64,000 bases of DNA from Cordylochernes scorpioides (Eukaryota > Arthropoda > Arachnida > Pseudoscorpiones > Chernetidae): the NCBI GenBank assembly GCA_030710605.1, contig CP092865.1, positions 142,504,682 through 142,568,681 of the forward strand, given 5' to 3'. Position 1 is the first letter of the stretch, and the number at the start of each line of letters is the position of its first letter. Shown here piece by piece: positions 1-10,189 of this stretch. The translations under genes and the position numbers were made by a program. The notes below the pieces were generated by a model. That model worked only from the letters and a program-made list of their open reading frames with translations, was not told where the DNA came from and searched no databases.

Positions 1-496
1 GATAATGAGGATGTCCAGAAAAGGCAATACTAGGTTTGTTTCTGTTTCGTATGTGAATTTGATGTCTGCGTGAAAGGAATGTAGAGTGTTAAGTATAGGT
101 TGGAGCTCATTCGGTTTGATTATACAGAAGATGTCGTCCACATACCTCTCCAATAATGGATGTCGGAAGAATGCGTCTGATTGATCCACTGGTCCAAGGA
201 CCCCATCACGACTTCAGCAACTATGGATGAAAGAGGGCTACCCATTGGGGTGCCTCTGATCTGCTTATAATGCTGGTGGTTAGCTGGGTTATCAGGGTTA
301 TTGTTTGATCTTGAATACCTGCCGACTTGAGAAATGACTGTAATTTGTTTAAAATGAGGGCGTGTGGAAGGGAGAGGTATAGCGCTGTGACATCAAATGA
401 AACCATAGTGTGATGTGCGGGTGGCTGCATTTGTGTGATCTCCTGAACGAAACTGGCTGGGTGTGTGATGTTGTATTGGTTGGGATTGTTCTTCAT
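1..496 (-). pseudogene. Penelope-like reverse transcriptase, fragment
   Basis: This is the palm region of a Penelope-like (PLE) reverse transcriptase, which copies element RNA into DNA at the insertion site. On the minus strand the first segment (221-496) carries the motif A type sequence MVSFDVTALY. The segment near 210-270 reads RGTPMGSPLS (motif B), and 1-150 reads YVDDIF (motif C, the catalytic aspartates) in a different frame, so at least one frameshift lies near 200-220. The element runs off the left edge, where a GIY-YIG domain would be expected. It starts abruptly at about 496 with no N-terminal part, so it is truncated at that end as well. It resembles, but is not identical to, the fuller copy at 1176-3660. 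Confidence 0.85.
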
Positions 497-1175
497 GATA
501 GGGGATAATAGTTGGGCCAGATATTATTATTTTCCAAATTAGAATATATTGATTTATATAGATAATTCTAAAGAATTATCTAATTAATTGTAATGAGGAT
601 ATAATTTTAGATTTTAATTCAGTATATATATTTATATATTTCACCTAGATATATTACTATTATTAATTCTTTTATCACAGAGGGTGTGACCAGATAAAGA
701 TTTTTTTTTTTTTTCTGTCATGATAATTTTTTGGTCACCCTGGGAGAAAAAGACAGTTAGTGACAACTCAGTCAGTCTTAGAGCAGTCAAGGGAAGGACA
801 ACTTGGGGCCTTTGGGCCAAAGGCCCCCCCCCCCACTCACAATGGGAGCAACTGCAAATGTAAGTAAGAAATTTTTTTTAAGTCATCAATAGGAAGTTAA
901 GAATTATACATTTCCTTTTTTTTTTTTGGTTAGTTTAGTTTTTTTGTTTTATTAGACAATTTACTTAGGCCAACATCATCTTTTATGTATTTGAATATCA
1001 TAATTGTGAGCAAAAATATATCATTGGATTCAAATAAACATTTATAGTTTACATATTATTAATTGTCTTTCTTCCTTTCCCTTTTTTTATTTGAGCCCCT
1101 TTTGGTTTATTTATATATATATAAACAAACATCAAGGTATATATGTATTTCGACAAAATCAACTCTTCAATATTA
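497..1175. other. AT-rich non-coding gap
   Basis: I see no gene here. The stretch holds poly-T runs, an inverted pair GGGTGTGACCA / TGGTCACCC at about 683-693 and 733-741, and a GC-rich perfect-stem palindrome at 805-827 running into a C homopolymer. It may be the remains of a short inverted-repeat element, but no boundaries are clear. Confidence 0.5.
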
Positions 1176-1240
1176 ATACTTAAATGAATTAAAACGAGAC
1201 CTGAAGAGGCGTATCTTATATTTAATATTCGCAAGCTTTC
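1176..1240 (+). repeat. Left arm of 65-bp PLE inverted repeat
   Basis: This segment is the exact reverse complement of 3529-3593. It lies just downstream of the minus-strand nuclease ORF and next to a hammerhead-like core. Confidence 0.9.
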
Positions 1241-1262
1241 GGACCGTGACGTCCTTCAACTG
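1235..1262 (-). ncRNA. Hammerhead-like core at PLE end (degenerate)
   Basis: On the minus strand this reads GTTGAAGGAC, a short loop, then GTCCGAAAG. That is the arrangement of a hammerhead core (CUGAUGA, helix II, GAAA) with the first box altered. Hammerhead motifs are established features of Penelope-like elements. Helices I and III could not be placed, so activity is doubtful. Confidence 0.35.
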
Positions 1263-1506
1263 GCAATAGAATGAAAGACATGACCGACTATATATATAGC
1301 TAAAAAATAATAATTTACATATTGAAAATTAGCGATATAGATCTATAAAATTAACATACAATAGAGATTAAACAAGAGTGCATATTTACATCTGAATTAA
1401 TATACAGCGGAATAAACTATTGTAATTGTGAGGGATAAGAACGGAGAAATAAATAACTATGAATGTGATGTTTAAGGTATGATGACGGTTGGAAGTGGAT
1501 AAAATG

Positions 1507-2142
1507 CTATTTCAACAGAATATGGTACGAGTCAGGTATATCGATGTGTCTATTGATACTATTGCATTGTAATGACATCAAGGCCTCCAGGATCAATCTT
1601 TGGTATTTGTTGTTGATGTTCTTATAATGGATGGTTGGATTGGATAAATCAAACGAGTGACCTGTGTTTAAGATATGGGTATATATTTGGGATCTTGTGT
1701 CCTTGTTGGTTATGTTCCTGCTGTGTTCATTCATTCTGATGGCCGCCGATCTACCCGTTTCCCCCACGTAAATGACGGAGCATTGACGACATGGGACGGC
1801 ATAGACCGCGCCATCAGAGTTACAATTGTTGGTGGATTTGTTAGATCGGGTTATAGGGTTTCTGGTTATGGATGCGATGTTAGGGTTATTGTGGTAGAAT
1901 GTTTTGATGCCGTATGGTTTCAGTAGTGAAGCTATAGCAACTGAATGTGGACTGTAGGGGAGAGTGCAGTGACTTTTGTTTATTTGTGCTGGTTTTATAT
2001 AATTTGGGTTATAAAAGTGTCTGTTGATGAATGAAATAGGATAATTGGCATTTGTCAAATGGGCTATTATCTTTGATTTCTCAATGTATTGGAATATGGT
2101 AAGTGAACAATGTGTAAAGATCCGTTTGGTAAGGGTCTTCAC
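1507..2142 (-). CDS. GIY-YIG endonuclease domain of Penelope-like element
   Basis: This ORF of about 211 codons is the C-terminal part of the Penelope-like polyprotein. Near residues 110-145 it reads AVYAVPCRQC followed by VIYVGETGRS. This is the GIY-YIG nuclease signature, with the preceding CxxC typical of the PLE linker, then an R and an H/N segment (RMNEHSRNI). GIY-YIG nucleases nick target DNA, and in PLEs this is thought to prime reverse transcription. The domain is open to its stop at 1507, but it is separated from the RT by a frameshifted stretch (2143-2335), so the polyprotein as a whole is broken. Confidence 0.82.
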   Translation of the reverse strand: MKTLTKRIFTHCSLTIFQYIEKSKIIAHLTNANYPISFINRHFYNPNYIKPAQINKSHCTLPYSPHSVAIASLLKPYGIKTFYHNNPNIASITRNPITRSNKSTNNCNSDGAVYAVPCRQCSVIYVGETGRSAAIRMNEHSRNITNKDTRSQIYTHILNTGHSFDLSNPTIHYKNINNKYQRLILEALMSLQCNSINRHIDIPDSYHILLK

Positions 2143-2335
2143 TAAGCTTATTTTATGGGTGATAGGGCAGTGGGAGCTATAATGTGTGTAGTGTGGGGGT
2201 GAATTGTTCTTATAGTAAACGGTAGTGTGAAAGAAATTATTGGTACGGATTATTAAGATATCAAGGAAGGGAAGGACAAGAGAGGTCTCAGTTTCGTATG
2301 TGAAGGAGATATCGGGATGAAATGAATTTAGATCC

Positions 2336-3625
2336 TTAAGTATATGGCTGACAGTCTATTTTTGTGATGCAGAATATATCGTCTATGTAGCGTTTCCAGA
2401 AGTATATGTTAGAGGATTGCTGTTGATTGATCCTTTCATCCAATGACACCATTACAATTTCTGCGACGATGGATGATAGTGGGCTGCCCATAGGGGAGCC
2501 CCTAATTTGTTTGTAATATTGCTGATTAAAGGTAAATATGTTCATATCCAAGCAGAGGGAGGTCAAATTAACAATGTAATCGGCTGTGTGGGTGTCAATT
2601 GGTGTGTTATGTAAAAGTTTTGTGAGCTCACTTATAATGAGTGGGTGAGGAAGGGATAGAGGGATTTCACATCAAATGAAACCATGATATGGTCTTTAGG
2701 TGCTTTTAAATTATTAATTTCATGTATAAAGCCTGGGGTGTTAGTAATGGCATGTGTTCCTGGTTTCGAATGGAGGATAGGAGATAGAAAGTTTGAGAGG
2801 AATTTAGAAACAGCATATGCGGGTGATTGGTGGTAAGCAATCACGGGGCGTAGGGGAACTGAGGGCTTATGCGTTTTAGGTAGGCCATAGATGTAAGCGT
2901 TACTGTTAAGGTTGGAAATGAAGGTAGAGTATTGGTCTTGTGTTATGTGCTTGGATCTTTTCAAACGTAATAAGGAGGTTCTAAACTTTCTGATTGATGT
3001 GGTGTTGTCCTGAAAAAATGGATGTATCATTTAGGATATCATGCATCTTCGATGTATAATCTGTGGTGTTCAAGATCACTGTGTCAGAACCTTTGTCAGA
3101 TTTAGTAATAACTATGGAGGTATTTTGCTTGAGTTTCTTAATGGTTTGGTACAGACCTTTTGATTCCTTAGTATGGGGGACGGGTTTCTGTAGGATGGAA
3201 GTAACTGCTTGGCGGATCTTGAAAGTGTCTTGGTGGCTGAGGGACTTTATGGCTGGCTCCAGGCAGGAAATGATGCGGGGAATGTCTGGTGTCTTGGGCA
3301 TACGGAATTTCAATCCCAACGATAAGAGTCGGTTTTCTAATGGAGTCAAAGTTTCTGAAGACAGATTAATGATGCCTTTGATACCCTGATTATCCACTAT
3401 GTTGCAAGATTCGGGGAAGTTATATCTTTTGACCCAATAATTTAATTTAGAACGGTGACGCTTGGTTATGGTAATCATTTGGTTTTGCACAGCTCTTGTG
3501 ATGGAGGTGATTAGATCAATCAGTTCATGAAAGCTTGCGAATATTAAATATAAGATACGCCTCTTCAGGTCTCGTTTTAATTCATTTAAGTATATATGTA
3601 TTGTATGTAGAAAATTTGCATACAT
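2336..3625 (-). pseudogene. Penelope-like RT domain, frameshifted
   Basis: This is the reverse transcriptase portion of the element at 1176-3660. The first ORF (3625 down to 2981) carries the conserved pre-RT region, with ITKSDKGSDTVIL near its end, typical of PLE N-terminal domains. The second ORF (3030 down to 2632) has YGLPKTHKP and VSFDVKSLY (motif A). The third (2566 down to 2336) has RGSPMGSPLS (motif B) and YIDDIF (motif C). All catalytic signatures are recognisable, but they lie in three frames. The order and motifs match PLE reverse transcriptases, which are related to telomerase RT. The first 33 or so codons overlap the inverted terminal repeat, so the true start may lie further inside. 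Confidence 0.85.
3529..3593 (-). repeat. Right arm of 65-bp PLE inverted repeat
   Basis: This is the exact reverse complement of 1176-1240. It overlaps the 5' end of the RT ORF on the minus strand. Identity stops sharply on both sides. Confidence 0.9.
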
Positions 3626-3660
3626 GACTAGTAACTTGAGTAGCTCATTTCTCTATTCCA

Positions 3661-4339
3661 GGATGTTTATTAAGTAAATAAGTATAAATATATATAGCCT
3701 CTATAAAGGTTGGCGTTCGGCCAGCCGAAATATTGGCAAAATAAATATTTTTTTAAATCCAATTAATGCCTTTTTTTATCTAATATATATACATGCATAT
3801 CTCGATGTTTCTTTGTATTCGTAAGTGGTAACCTCACATCAGGAATTGAAAGCTGTAAAGGTGATAGTCGAGTCAGCCTCAATATCCTTTACCCAAATGT
3901 TAGATTCTCATATGTTGAGTTTATAAAGAAACCTTGGATTAAAGATCAAATGTCATATTATTATAATATTTTTTTTTTATTTTTCTTGATCCACTTTGGG
4001 GTTTATCCTCAATGCTATGTTGTGATATGGAGAGTTAGACTTCACATAAAATGGAACTTTAGTTCATTATACAAATTTCTAGACTTGAATATATATTTAC
4101 ATATGGTTTGAATGAAATTCTTCATTTTTTTTATTTAAGCGTTTATAAATCTATTAATCATATATTGGTTTTGTGTGTTTGCCATAGTGTGTTTTTGTCA
4201 GCTTACCGATATTTTAATATAATTATAAATTCTCTTGAAATGTATTGGAATGGGCATATATTGTTCGAAATAATAACACATTTCGTCGCGATAGAAATTG
4301 AGCTAACAATCTGTTGATAGCACGCTTCTTCTTTAAATG
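3661..4339. other. AT-rich non-coding gap
   Basis: No gene is visible. A short GC-richer hairpin with GAAA (GGCGTTCGGCCAGCCGAAA, near 3714-3733) may be another degenerate PLE-end motif. The rest is AT-rich sequence. Confidence 0.4.
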
Positions 4340-5340
4340 TAGAATTAATATTTCCGCCATCATATAAACATAGCAGCAAGTATGGTTAGCTAGTGAGTTC
4401 TAAAATGGTCAGCCCAGAATGATTTTTTTTCTTTAAAGAATTTACCTTCAACAGTTCAGCTGGGATGTCAAAAATACTGTGATTTCACCGCCATTCTGTG
4501 TTTTTACAACGATCTAAGTTCTATAGAAGGTGTCACTCACCTCTATTCTTGGTCATTGTGGTTGAAGGTTCAAAGTTGAGGTGTCGCTGCTTGTACCACT
4601 TTTAAAATATACTATGAAAACAGGAGGGAAAATTATATTTATTGTCAATTAAGAAAATAGTAAAGGATTATTTATTGAATTATATTGTAGCGTAGAAATC
4701 AGTTCTTTGTATATCTTAAGATGTAAGCATATTTATTGATGACATTTAGCATGACCAAACTATCTACAGCTAGATAATATTGAGCAAGCAAGCTAGGCAA
4801 CTAAATAATGAATCAGAAAAAGTAAAATTTTAAATCTGTTCCCAAATATTTTCAATGAATAATTAAATTAAATCTGTTTCAAAATATTTTCATTGAATAA
4901 TTAAATTGAATCATAAATTATTTCTTCGTCACAATATATTTAAATGTATTTACACTAAAAGAATCAAGGATCAGGGCAACCAATTCCTTTCTAAAGTTTT
5001 TTACAAGTTCTTCTGATTTTGATTTCCTCATTCCAGCAGGTACATCCCATCGGCTGCCTCTAGCTCTTTCTTTTCCAACAAAATATAGTCTTGAATGCAA
5101 AATATATATACTTTTTTTTATCTAGAAAAATTAGAGAAGAGAGGTGTGAGGATCATAAGAGGCAATTGTTTTTGATCAAAACAAATACAAACTTATTCAA
5201 TAGAAATTACAGAAAGGCATTAAAAGAAATATGAATAGTAAAAAATATATAATTAAATGTATTGGTTAAAAAAATATAAATATTCAACCACAATTTAATT
5301 GTATAATCACTAAAATATTATTGTCTAAGTTATAGAATCG
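4340..5340. repeat. Dispersed repeat block A, copy 1
   Basis: This block is repeated, with many substitutions and indels, at 33000-34166 and partly at 60287-60670. Shared landmarks include the gtgtcgctgcttgtaccac segment, the block around 4940-5100 ending in tagtcttgaatg, and the segment starting cataagaggcaa. No conserved protein is apparent. Beside copy 2 it abuts a Pao gag remnant, so block A may be the leader or LTR of an old Pao element; that link is inference. Confidence 0.75.
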
Positions 5341-5705
5341 AGAAATTTCTACCAAAAATTCCTTAAAGAGGGACTACCACCACCATTTTCTTGGGCCAAG
5401 GTCATGTCTAGATAGCCCTTACACTTAGGAATCGCGAAAAAGATCCAACAGTTGATAACCTTTCTTCAGCTGCCCAGCTTTCTTGAGACGTAGATAGCAC
5501 ACAGCTTTACTACCTGGATTTATCCTCCTCAACCCTATATCTATGTCCAGACCCTCATACTCACCCTCAGCATGGAATTTCCTGGTCAACTGGTTCAGCA
5601 AAGCCCTACACTCAGGACGCGATTAGAAGAGTTTAGCACTAGTACATATTAGTGAGCTGGACAGTTGGCAGTTGGGGTTCAGGGCACCAGGAACTTGGTT
5701 TAAAT
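5341..5705. repeat. Dispersed repeat block D, copy 1
   Basis: This block of about 310-365 bp follows block A directly and is repeated at 50999-51342. The direct A-D junction near 5330-5345 is the uninterrupted version of the site that LTR-B entered at 34167/50998. It contains an open exon-like segment on the minus strand (5425-5622). It is cut on the right by the left LTR of Copia C1. Confidence 0.8.
5425..5622 (-). other. Open exon-like segment within repeat D, function unknown
   Basis: The minus strand is open for about 65 codons, from after a TAA near 5623 to a stop at 5425. The peptide is balanced and non-repetitive, containing FHAEGEYEGLDIDIGL and KAVCYLRLKKAGQLKK, unlike the AT-rich shadows nearby. 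Just upstream is a CTAAT branch-point-like sequence followed by possible AG acceptors (CCTGAG, TGTAG). This makes it look like the last exon of a gene captured in a repeat. The second copy (51130-51340) is recognisable but carries several stops. I do not recognise the family. It could be a captured host exon or a piece of an uncharacterised element protein. Confidence 0.4.
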
Positions 5706-5904
5706 TGTTTGAAGATATTAAGCTGCGATTTTAAATGTTTCTTTTTGACCAGTACTTTGGTTTTGTTTTTGCCTTTTCCTAAAATGTTTCTTTCTTCTTC
5801 TTCATTATTATTTGTTCTATATTCAAAGCTTTGTTTTTTGAGACTTGAATAAACAAATTCAAGTTTATTATATTTTTGTGTGCTTTTAAAGTTAAAACAC
5901 AACA
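5706..5904 (+). repeat. C1 left LTR
   Basis: It matches 19336-19532 with only a few differences. It starts TGTTTGAAG, ends CACAACA and is followed directly by the Copia-type primer site. Confidence 0.92.
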
Positions 5905-6011
5905 GGTTATGGGCCCAGCACGCTTCCACTGCGCAATATAACAAAAACGAAGCAACGGTAAGCCTAAAAAAGAATTCTATTTTGTTTATCACGTTAAAAT
6001 TTATATTAGCA

Positions 6012-6950
6012 ATGGCTGGAATGGATAATATTAAAATGGGTATGAATATTCCCAAATTGGAAGGATTAATAAACTGGCCACAATATAAGAAAAATATAAA
6101 ATTGCTTTTAACAATAAACAAAGTAATAGGCGTTGTTGATGAACATATAGAAAGCCAATAAAATAAGAAACAAATGAAGAAAAAGAGGCATATGTAAAAT
6201 GGGAAAGTGAAGTTGCAATATCCCAATTGTTATTTACAACAGTGTGATACCTGATGAAGTCAACTAATCATTCCCTGCTTAAGTTCTAAAGATATGTGGG
6301 ACAAATTGTTAAGTGTCTATGAGCAAAGCTCTGGTCAAAGATTAGACATGCTCTATAATCAATTCTTTAATTTTAAGAAGAATCCTACAGATGATATTTC
6401 AAAGCACATTTCAAAACTAGAAAGTTTATGGAATGATATGCAAAATGAACTTACTAAACAAGAAAATTTGAAATTGCCTGAATCCATGCTGATGTGCAGA
6501 ATCATAAACACCTTGCCTGATGAATATTTTGATTTTAAAAGTGTTTGGGAATCAGGTGTCTAAAAAGAACGTTCTGTAGACAATTTCACACAAAGGCTTC
6601 AGTTACTCGAAATAAGAATTCAACAGCGAGATGAATGCAGCGCATCAAGTTTGACAGCACTAATGGCAAATGCATATGAAAATAAGCAAAATATGAAAGG
6701 AAAAGTTACCAAAAGTAATGAAAATTCTCAGAAAACAAGAGAAACAAGAGAATGTTACTTTTGTCATAGAAAAGGACACTTGGCTAAAGATTGTAGGTAT
6801 GCAAAACAAAAGAAACTAAAGGATAAAGAAAAGGATGAAACTAAATTAAAACTTAATTCAAAATTAAGTGAAAGCTTATTCAGTGAAAGATTCAATGAAC
6901 AAGATGAAGACATTTGGATTGGTGACTCAGGAGCTACTAACCACATTACA
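6012..6950 (+). pseudogene. C1 Gag with zinc knuckle, frameshifted
   Basis: This is the Copia Gag (UBN2-type) that packages element RNA. It starts at ATG 6012 (MAGMDNIKMG), followed by the segment LINWPQYKKNIK typical of Copia Gag N-termini. It is broken near 6160 and 6563, and resumes at 6294 and 6651. The middle part has the NTLPDEYFDFKSVWES segment characteristic of UBN2 Gag. The zinc knuckle CYFCHRKGHLAKDC (CX2CX4HX4C) lies near 6750-6795. The frame then runs on into the protease. Confidence 0.85.
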
Positions 6951-7208
6951 AGAAATGCAAGTTTTTATACTTCTTATAAGGATTTTCCTACCCAACAGAC
7001 TGTTAAAGTTGGAAGTAATGAAAAATTGATACCTTATGGAAGTGGAACTATAACAATTGAAAATTGTGTAAAAGGTAAATGGCAAACTCACCATCTAACT
7101 GATGTATGGTATGTTCCCAATTTCAGTCGTAATGTGATGTCATTACAGTGCACATTGGATGAAGGGTTCGAAATGAAAATGGATAAAAAAGGTTGTAAAC
7201 TTTTTTAA
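6651..7208 (+). CDS. C1 zinc knuckle and aspartic protease
   Basis: This ORF of 185 codons covers the end of Gag and the protease. The zinc knuckle is at about residues 36-49. The protease active-site motif WIGDSGATNHI lies at about residues 90-100. It is followed by the VWYVPNFSRNVMS segment that closes Copia proteases (compare WYVP.....L.S). The ORF stops at 7208 by a frameshift before the pre-integrase region. Confidence 0.88.
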   Translation: MTALMANAYENKQNMKGKVTKSNENSQKTRETRECYFCHRKGHLAKDCRYAKQKKLKDKEKDETKLKLNSKLSESLFSERFNEQDEDIWIGDSGATNHITRNASFYTSYKDFPTQQTVKVGSNEKLIPYGSGTITIENCVKGKWQTHHLTDVWYVPNFSRNVMSLQCTLDEGFEMKMDKKGCKLF

Positions 7209-7346
7209 GACAACAACTGGAGAAGTTATTTTAGAAGGGAAAAGACTACCAGGAGGCTTGTATGGTATGTTAATAACAAGTTTCAAACCTGAAAATGCTG
7301 CAGAAGGCAATTTAGCCAAAACCCAAAATGTCAATATGCTACAACT

Positions 7347-8119
7347 ATGCATGAAAGATTTGGACATCAAAATAAAAGACATGTTCAAAAATGGCTTAAA
7401 GCACAAGGAATAGATGCAGTCATGGACAATGAACCTTGCGAGGCATGCATTTATGGCAAACAACATAGACTGAGTTTTGGATCAAGAGAACAATATGCAT
7501 CTACCCAACCTGGAAACTTAATTCATGTAGATATATGTGGCCCTATGCAGGAGGTTTTGAAAGGAGGGATGAGATACTTTGTGTGTTTCAAAGATGATTT
7601 GACAAAATACTGATCAGTGTATTTCCTAAAAGAAAAGTCCCAAGTCATTGAAAAGCTAGAACAATTTCTCTTGGAAACAATGACTACTGGATATAGTGAA
7701 AGAAATTATCACATATGGAGGAAAGGAGTTTGTAAATAAAGACAAAACAAAAATTACAAACAAGTATGGTATTAATCATAGGATCACAATGCCATATACT
7801 CCACAACAGAATGGCTCAGCGGAAAGAGAAATCAGGACTTTAATAGAAGCAGCTCGTTCAATGACATATGCCAAAAATATGAGCCTAAAGCTTTGGGAAG
7901 AGGCAGTTAACACTGCTACATATGTTTTGAATAGAACAGGACCAACACAAATTGAGGTAAAGACACCTAATGAACTATGGTTTGATAAAAAACGGCAGTT
8001 GATCATCTTCGAATATTCAGAACTGAATGTTTTGTTCATGTGCCTGATGAAAAGAGAAGAAAGTTAAATGGCAAAAGCGAAAAAGGTATTTTAGTTGGTT
8101 ATTGCAGTGACAAGGATGG
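7347..8119 (+). pseudogene. C1 pre-integrase and integrase core
   Basis: The first part (7347-7613) has the HHCC zinc-binding region (RFGHQNKRHV, CEACIYGKQ) and the first catalytic Asp in HVDICGPM. After a frameshift the second part (7696-8067) shows TYGGKEF, where the usual DNG is replaced by YGG so the second Asp looks lost in this frame, and then PQQNGSAEREIRTL with the catalytic Glu. The C-terminal part is cut at 8119 by P1 and continues at 11026, reading RIW and SRDVIF as in other Copia integrases. Confidence 0.85.
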
Positions 8120-8819
8120 TGTTAAGAATGGTTGGGAAAATCGGCTCTAGATGGCGTGCGCAACGGGATACGTCCCCAGAGTGCGCCCACATGACTGTTT
8201 TCGACTATATAAAAGAAGGTAGATAGGAGGCGAGGCGCGCGCGTGAGGGAGAAGAAGGTATTAGAACGGTGGCGAGGAGAAAGTGTTAGATCGGAGTAAG
8301 TTGTGTGGCGGAAAGTGGATCAAAGTAAGAAGTGGAGGAGAAAGTATAGTAAATTAGGCGGTAGAAAGCAAAGTAAGTAAGGCGGAGGAGAAGGTACAGA
8401 TTCGAAGATAAATAAAACCCTGTCCAGACAGTTCCAAAGTGAAAGTAGATAAAGAAGAACCCTGTCCAGACAGTTCCAAAGTGAAGTAGATAAAGAAGAA
8501 CCCTGTCCAGACTGTTCCAAAGTGAAAGTAGATAAAGAAGAACCCTGTCCAGACAGTTCCAAAGTGAAAGTAGATAAAGAAGAACCCTGTCCAGACAGTT
8601 ACAAAGATAAAGTTAAAGACAAAGTCAAAGAGGATCAAGTCAAAGAATATAAAGTTAAAGAAACATTGTGAATTATACATATGTAAATAGAGCCTTTTGA
8701 GATTTCGGATTAGCATATAAGAAAATAAAGTTCATTATTATTAGAAAGGCTGAGAGTGATCTTTTTCTAGGATTTCAATGACTGGTATTCATTCTTAGAT
8801 ACAACACAAAGACTTAACA
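8120..8819 (+). repeat. P1 left LTR with 42-bp tandem repeats
   Basis: This 700-bp LTR begins TGTTAAGAATGG and ends CTTAACA. It contains about 4.7 units of a 42-bp repeat (unit start AACCCTGTCCAGACAGTTCC) at 8416-8612. A TATA box (TATATAAAA, 8206-8214) and an AATAAA (8724-8729) fit promoter and polyadenylation roles. Confidence 0.93.
8206..8214 (+). promoter_or_regulatory. TATA box in P1 LTR
   Basis: The sequence TATATAAAA lies upstream of a GC-rich segment and is conserved in the right LTR at 10447-10455. It is a likely core promoter for P1 RNA. Confidence 0.55.
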
Positions 8820-8821
8820 AA

Positions 8822-10151
8822 TTGGTGAGCCCGGACGTGATCCTAGAGAAGATAGAAAACCTAAGGAAGATGAGATCTCCTCTCAGAGGATTAATGACGA
8901 AGAAGGTGGCCGAAATCAAAAGGATAATAGAGGATGATCCTTTGAATAGAAAGGAGATATTAGCTTTACACCAGCAGCTAAAAAGATTGGAGCAGAGAGT
9001 AGAGGCTTGAATGGAAAGATCGAGACCTTACTTTTAGAAGAGGAGACCTCGGAAGACCTATTCTCAGCAGAATTGGAAGGCTGCGATGTGTATGAGCGTA
9101 TGCTGACCAGAATGGAAGTAGAGGTACAAGACGCGTTGGAATCCATCGCAACGATTCAGCGGGAAAGAAATGGCTCTACTTCTGCATTATCGGAAAAGAG
9201 GATATGCAAATTGCCCAAGTTGGAACTCTTGAAGTACAGCGAAACCTTGAGGGAATGGTTGCCATGGTGGGGGCAGTTCGAGAGAATTCATAAGGACGAC
9301 ACCTTAAGCGATGTGGACAAGTTCCATTACCTCCACCAAGCAGTGACCAAAGGTTCCAGAGCCCAAAATTTCTAGAAGGGTATACCGTCACCGAGGCCAA
9401 TTATGCAAAGGCCATAGAAGCTCTACAAGAAAAATTCGGCAACAAAGTATTACTGACAGAAATGTACGCCAGACAACTACTTGAATTGATTGTCGAGAAA
9501 GCAAGTTCTCAAAGGAGAACATTGGCGGATTTGTATGACCCACTTATGGCTTCACTGAGATCGTTGGAGTCATTAGAAGTGACTACCGATCAGAATGCGG
9601 TGTTCCTATACCCAATGGTAGAATCCAGTCTGCCTGATTATGTACTGCAGATATGGCAACGAAGACCAGAGGCAGGATACCAGTCGGAGGATAACACCAA
9701 AGAACCTAACAGCTCACAGCGATTGAATAATATTTTAAAATTTATAAAAGAAGAAATTAGAGGAGCTGAGCGGCTGGAATTTGTACGAGCTGGCTTTAAA
9801 AGACCAGAAAAGATGCAAGAAAAGGAGATCCAGAGAAGAACATCCCCGACAGTGGCACATCTCTTAAACCAAAGTGACAACAAGAGTTGTGCGTTTTGCA
9901 ATATGTCTAACCATACATCGAGGAATTGTAACAGAGCTAAACAGATTACGCTGGAGCAACGCAGACAAAAGGCTACGAAGGCAAAGGTCTGCTTCTGGTG
10001 CCTAGGCAGGAGACATATGGCAAGGGATTGCAGAAGTAGATTTAAGTGTTTTGCATGTAAGGGCAGACACATAGAACTGATGTGCTCAGAAAGAAGAGAA
10101 GAAATACACGAAAAGAAAGCAGATGTAAAAGAGGATAACCTGCTCCAGTGA
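8822..10151 (+). pseudogene. P1 Gag (DUF1759 type) with zinc knuckles
   Basis: This is the Gag protein of a BEL/Pao element. The leader region (8822-9010) lies in one frame, 9007-9375 in a second and 9462-10151 in a third, so two frameshifts separate it. The middle part has LPKLELLKY, WWGQFERIHKDD and DKFHYL, the DUF1759 signature. The last part has cysteine knuckles CAFCNMSNHTSRNC, CFWCLGRRHMARDC and CFACKGRH. The real start is probably an ATG in the first segment (for example MRSPLRGLM near 8870), because the upstream codons overlap the primer site. Confidence 0.85.
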
Positions 10152-10189
10152 GGTGCTGCTGATGATCACAGCTCTATACAACCAGGCTA

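Larger units (their letters stand above)
1176..3660 (-). mobile_element. Penelope-like element with GIY-YIG endonuclease
   Basis: This is an endonuclease-bearing Penelope-like retroelement on the minus strand. In transcription order it has an N-terminal region (2981-3625), RT fingers and palm (2632-3030, 2336-2566) and a C-terminal GIY-YIG nuclease (1507-2142). A 65-bp segment near the 3' end (1176-1240) is repeated exactly, in inverted orientation, at 3529-3593 within the start of the ORF. Penelope elements are known to carry pseudo-LTRs in direct or inverted arrangement. The reading frame is broken at least three times, so this copy is dead or contains sequencing indels. The outer right boundary is uncertain. 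Confidence 0.85.

Noticed and set aside
3705..3740. Possible hammerhead around GGCCAGCCGAAA
   Set aside because: No CTGATGA-like box can be found and the flanks do not pair; only a short hairpin with GAAA remains.
4918..5100. Minus-strand 60-codon ORF in repeat A
   Set aside because: The equivalent frames in copies at 33330 and 60290 differ in length and sequence and contain stops, so no coding constraint is seen.
5639..6226. Minus-strand ORF of 195 codons with hydrophobic stretches
   Set aside because: It is antisense to the C1 LTR and gag start; the plus-strand Copia signals are far stronger.
8416..8612. Possible CRISPR-like array
   Set aside because: The 42-bp units are directly adjacent with no unique spacers, inside a retrotransposon LTR of a eukaryote.
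8320..8716. Overlapping minus-strand ORFs with repeating GQGSSLST-like peptides
   Set aside because: They are translations of the 42-bp tandem repeat in the P1 LTR. The same happens at 10446-10916.
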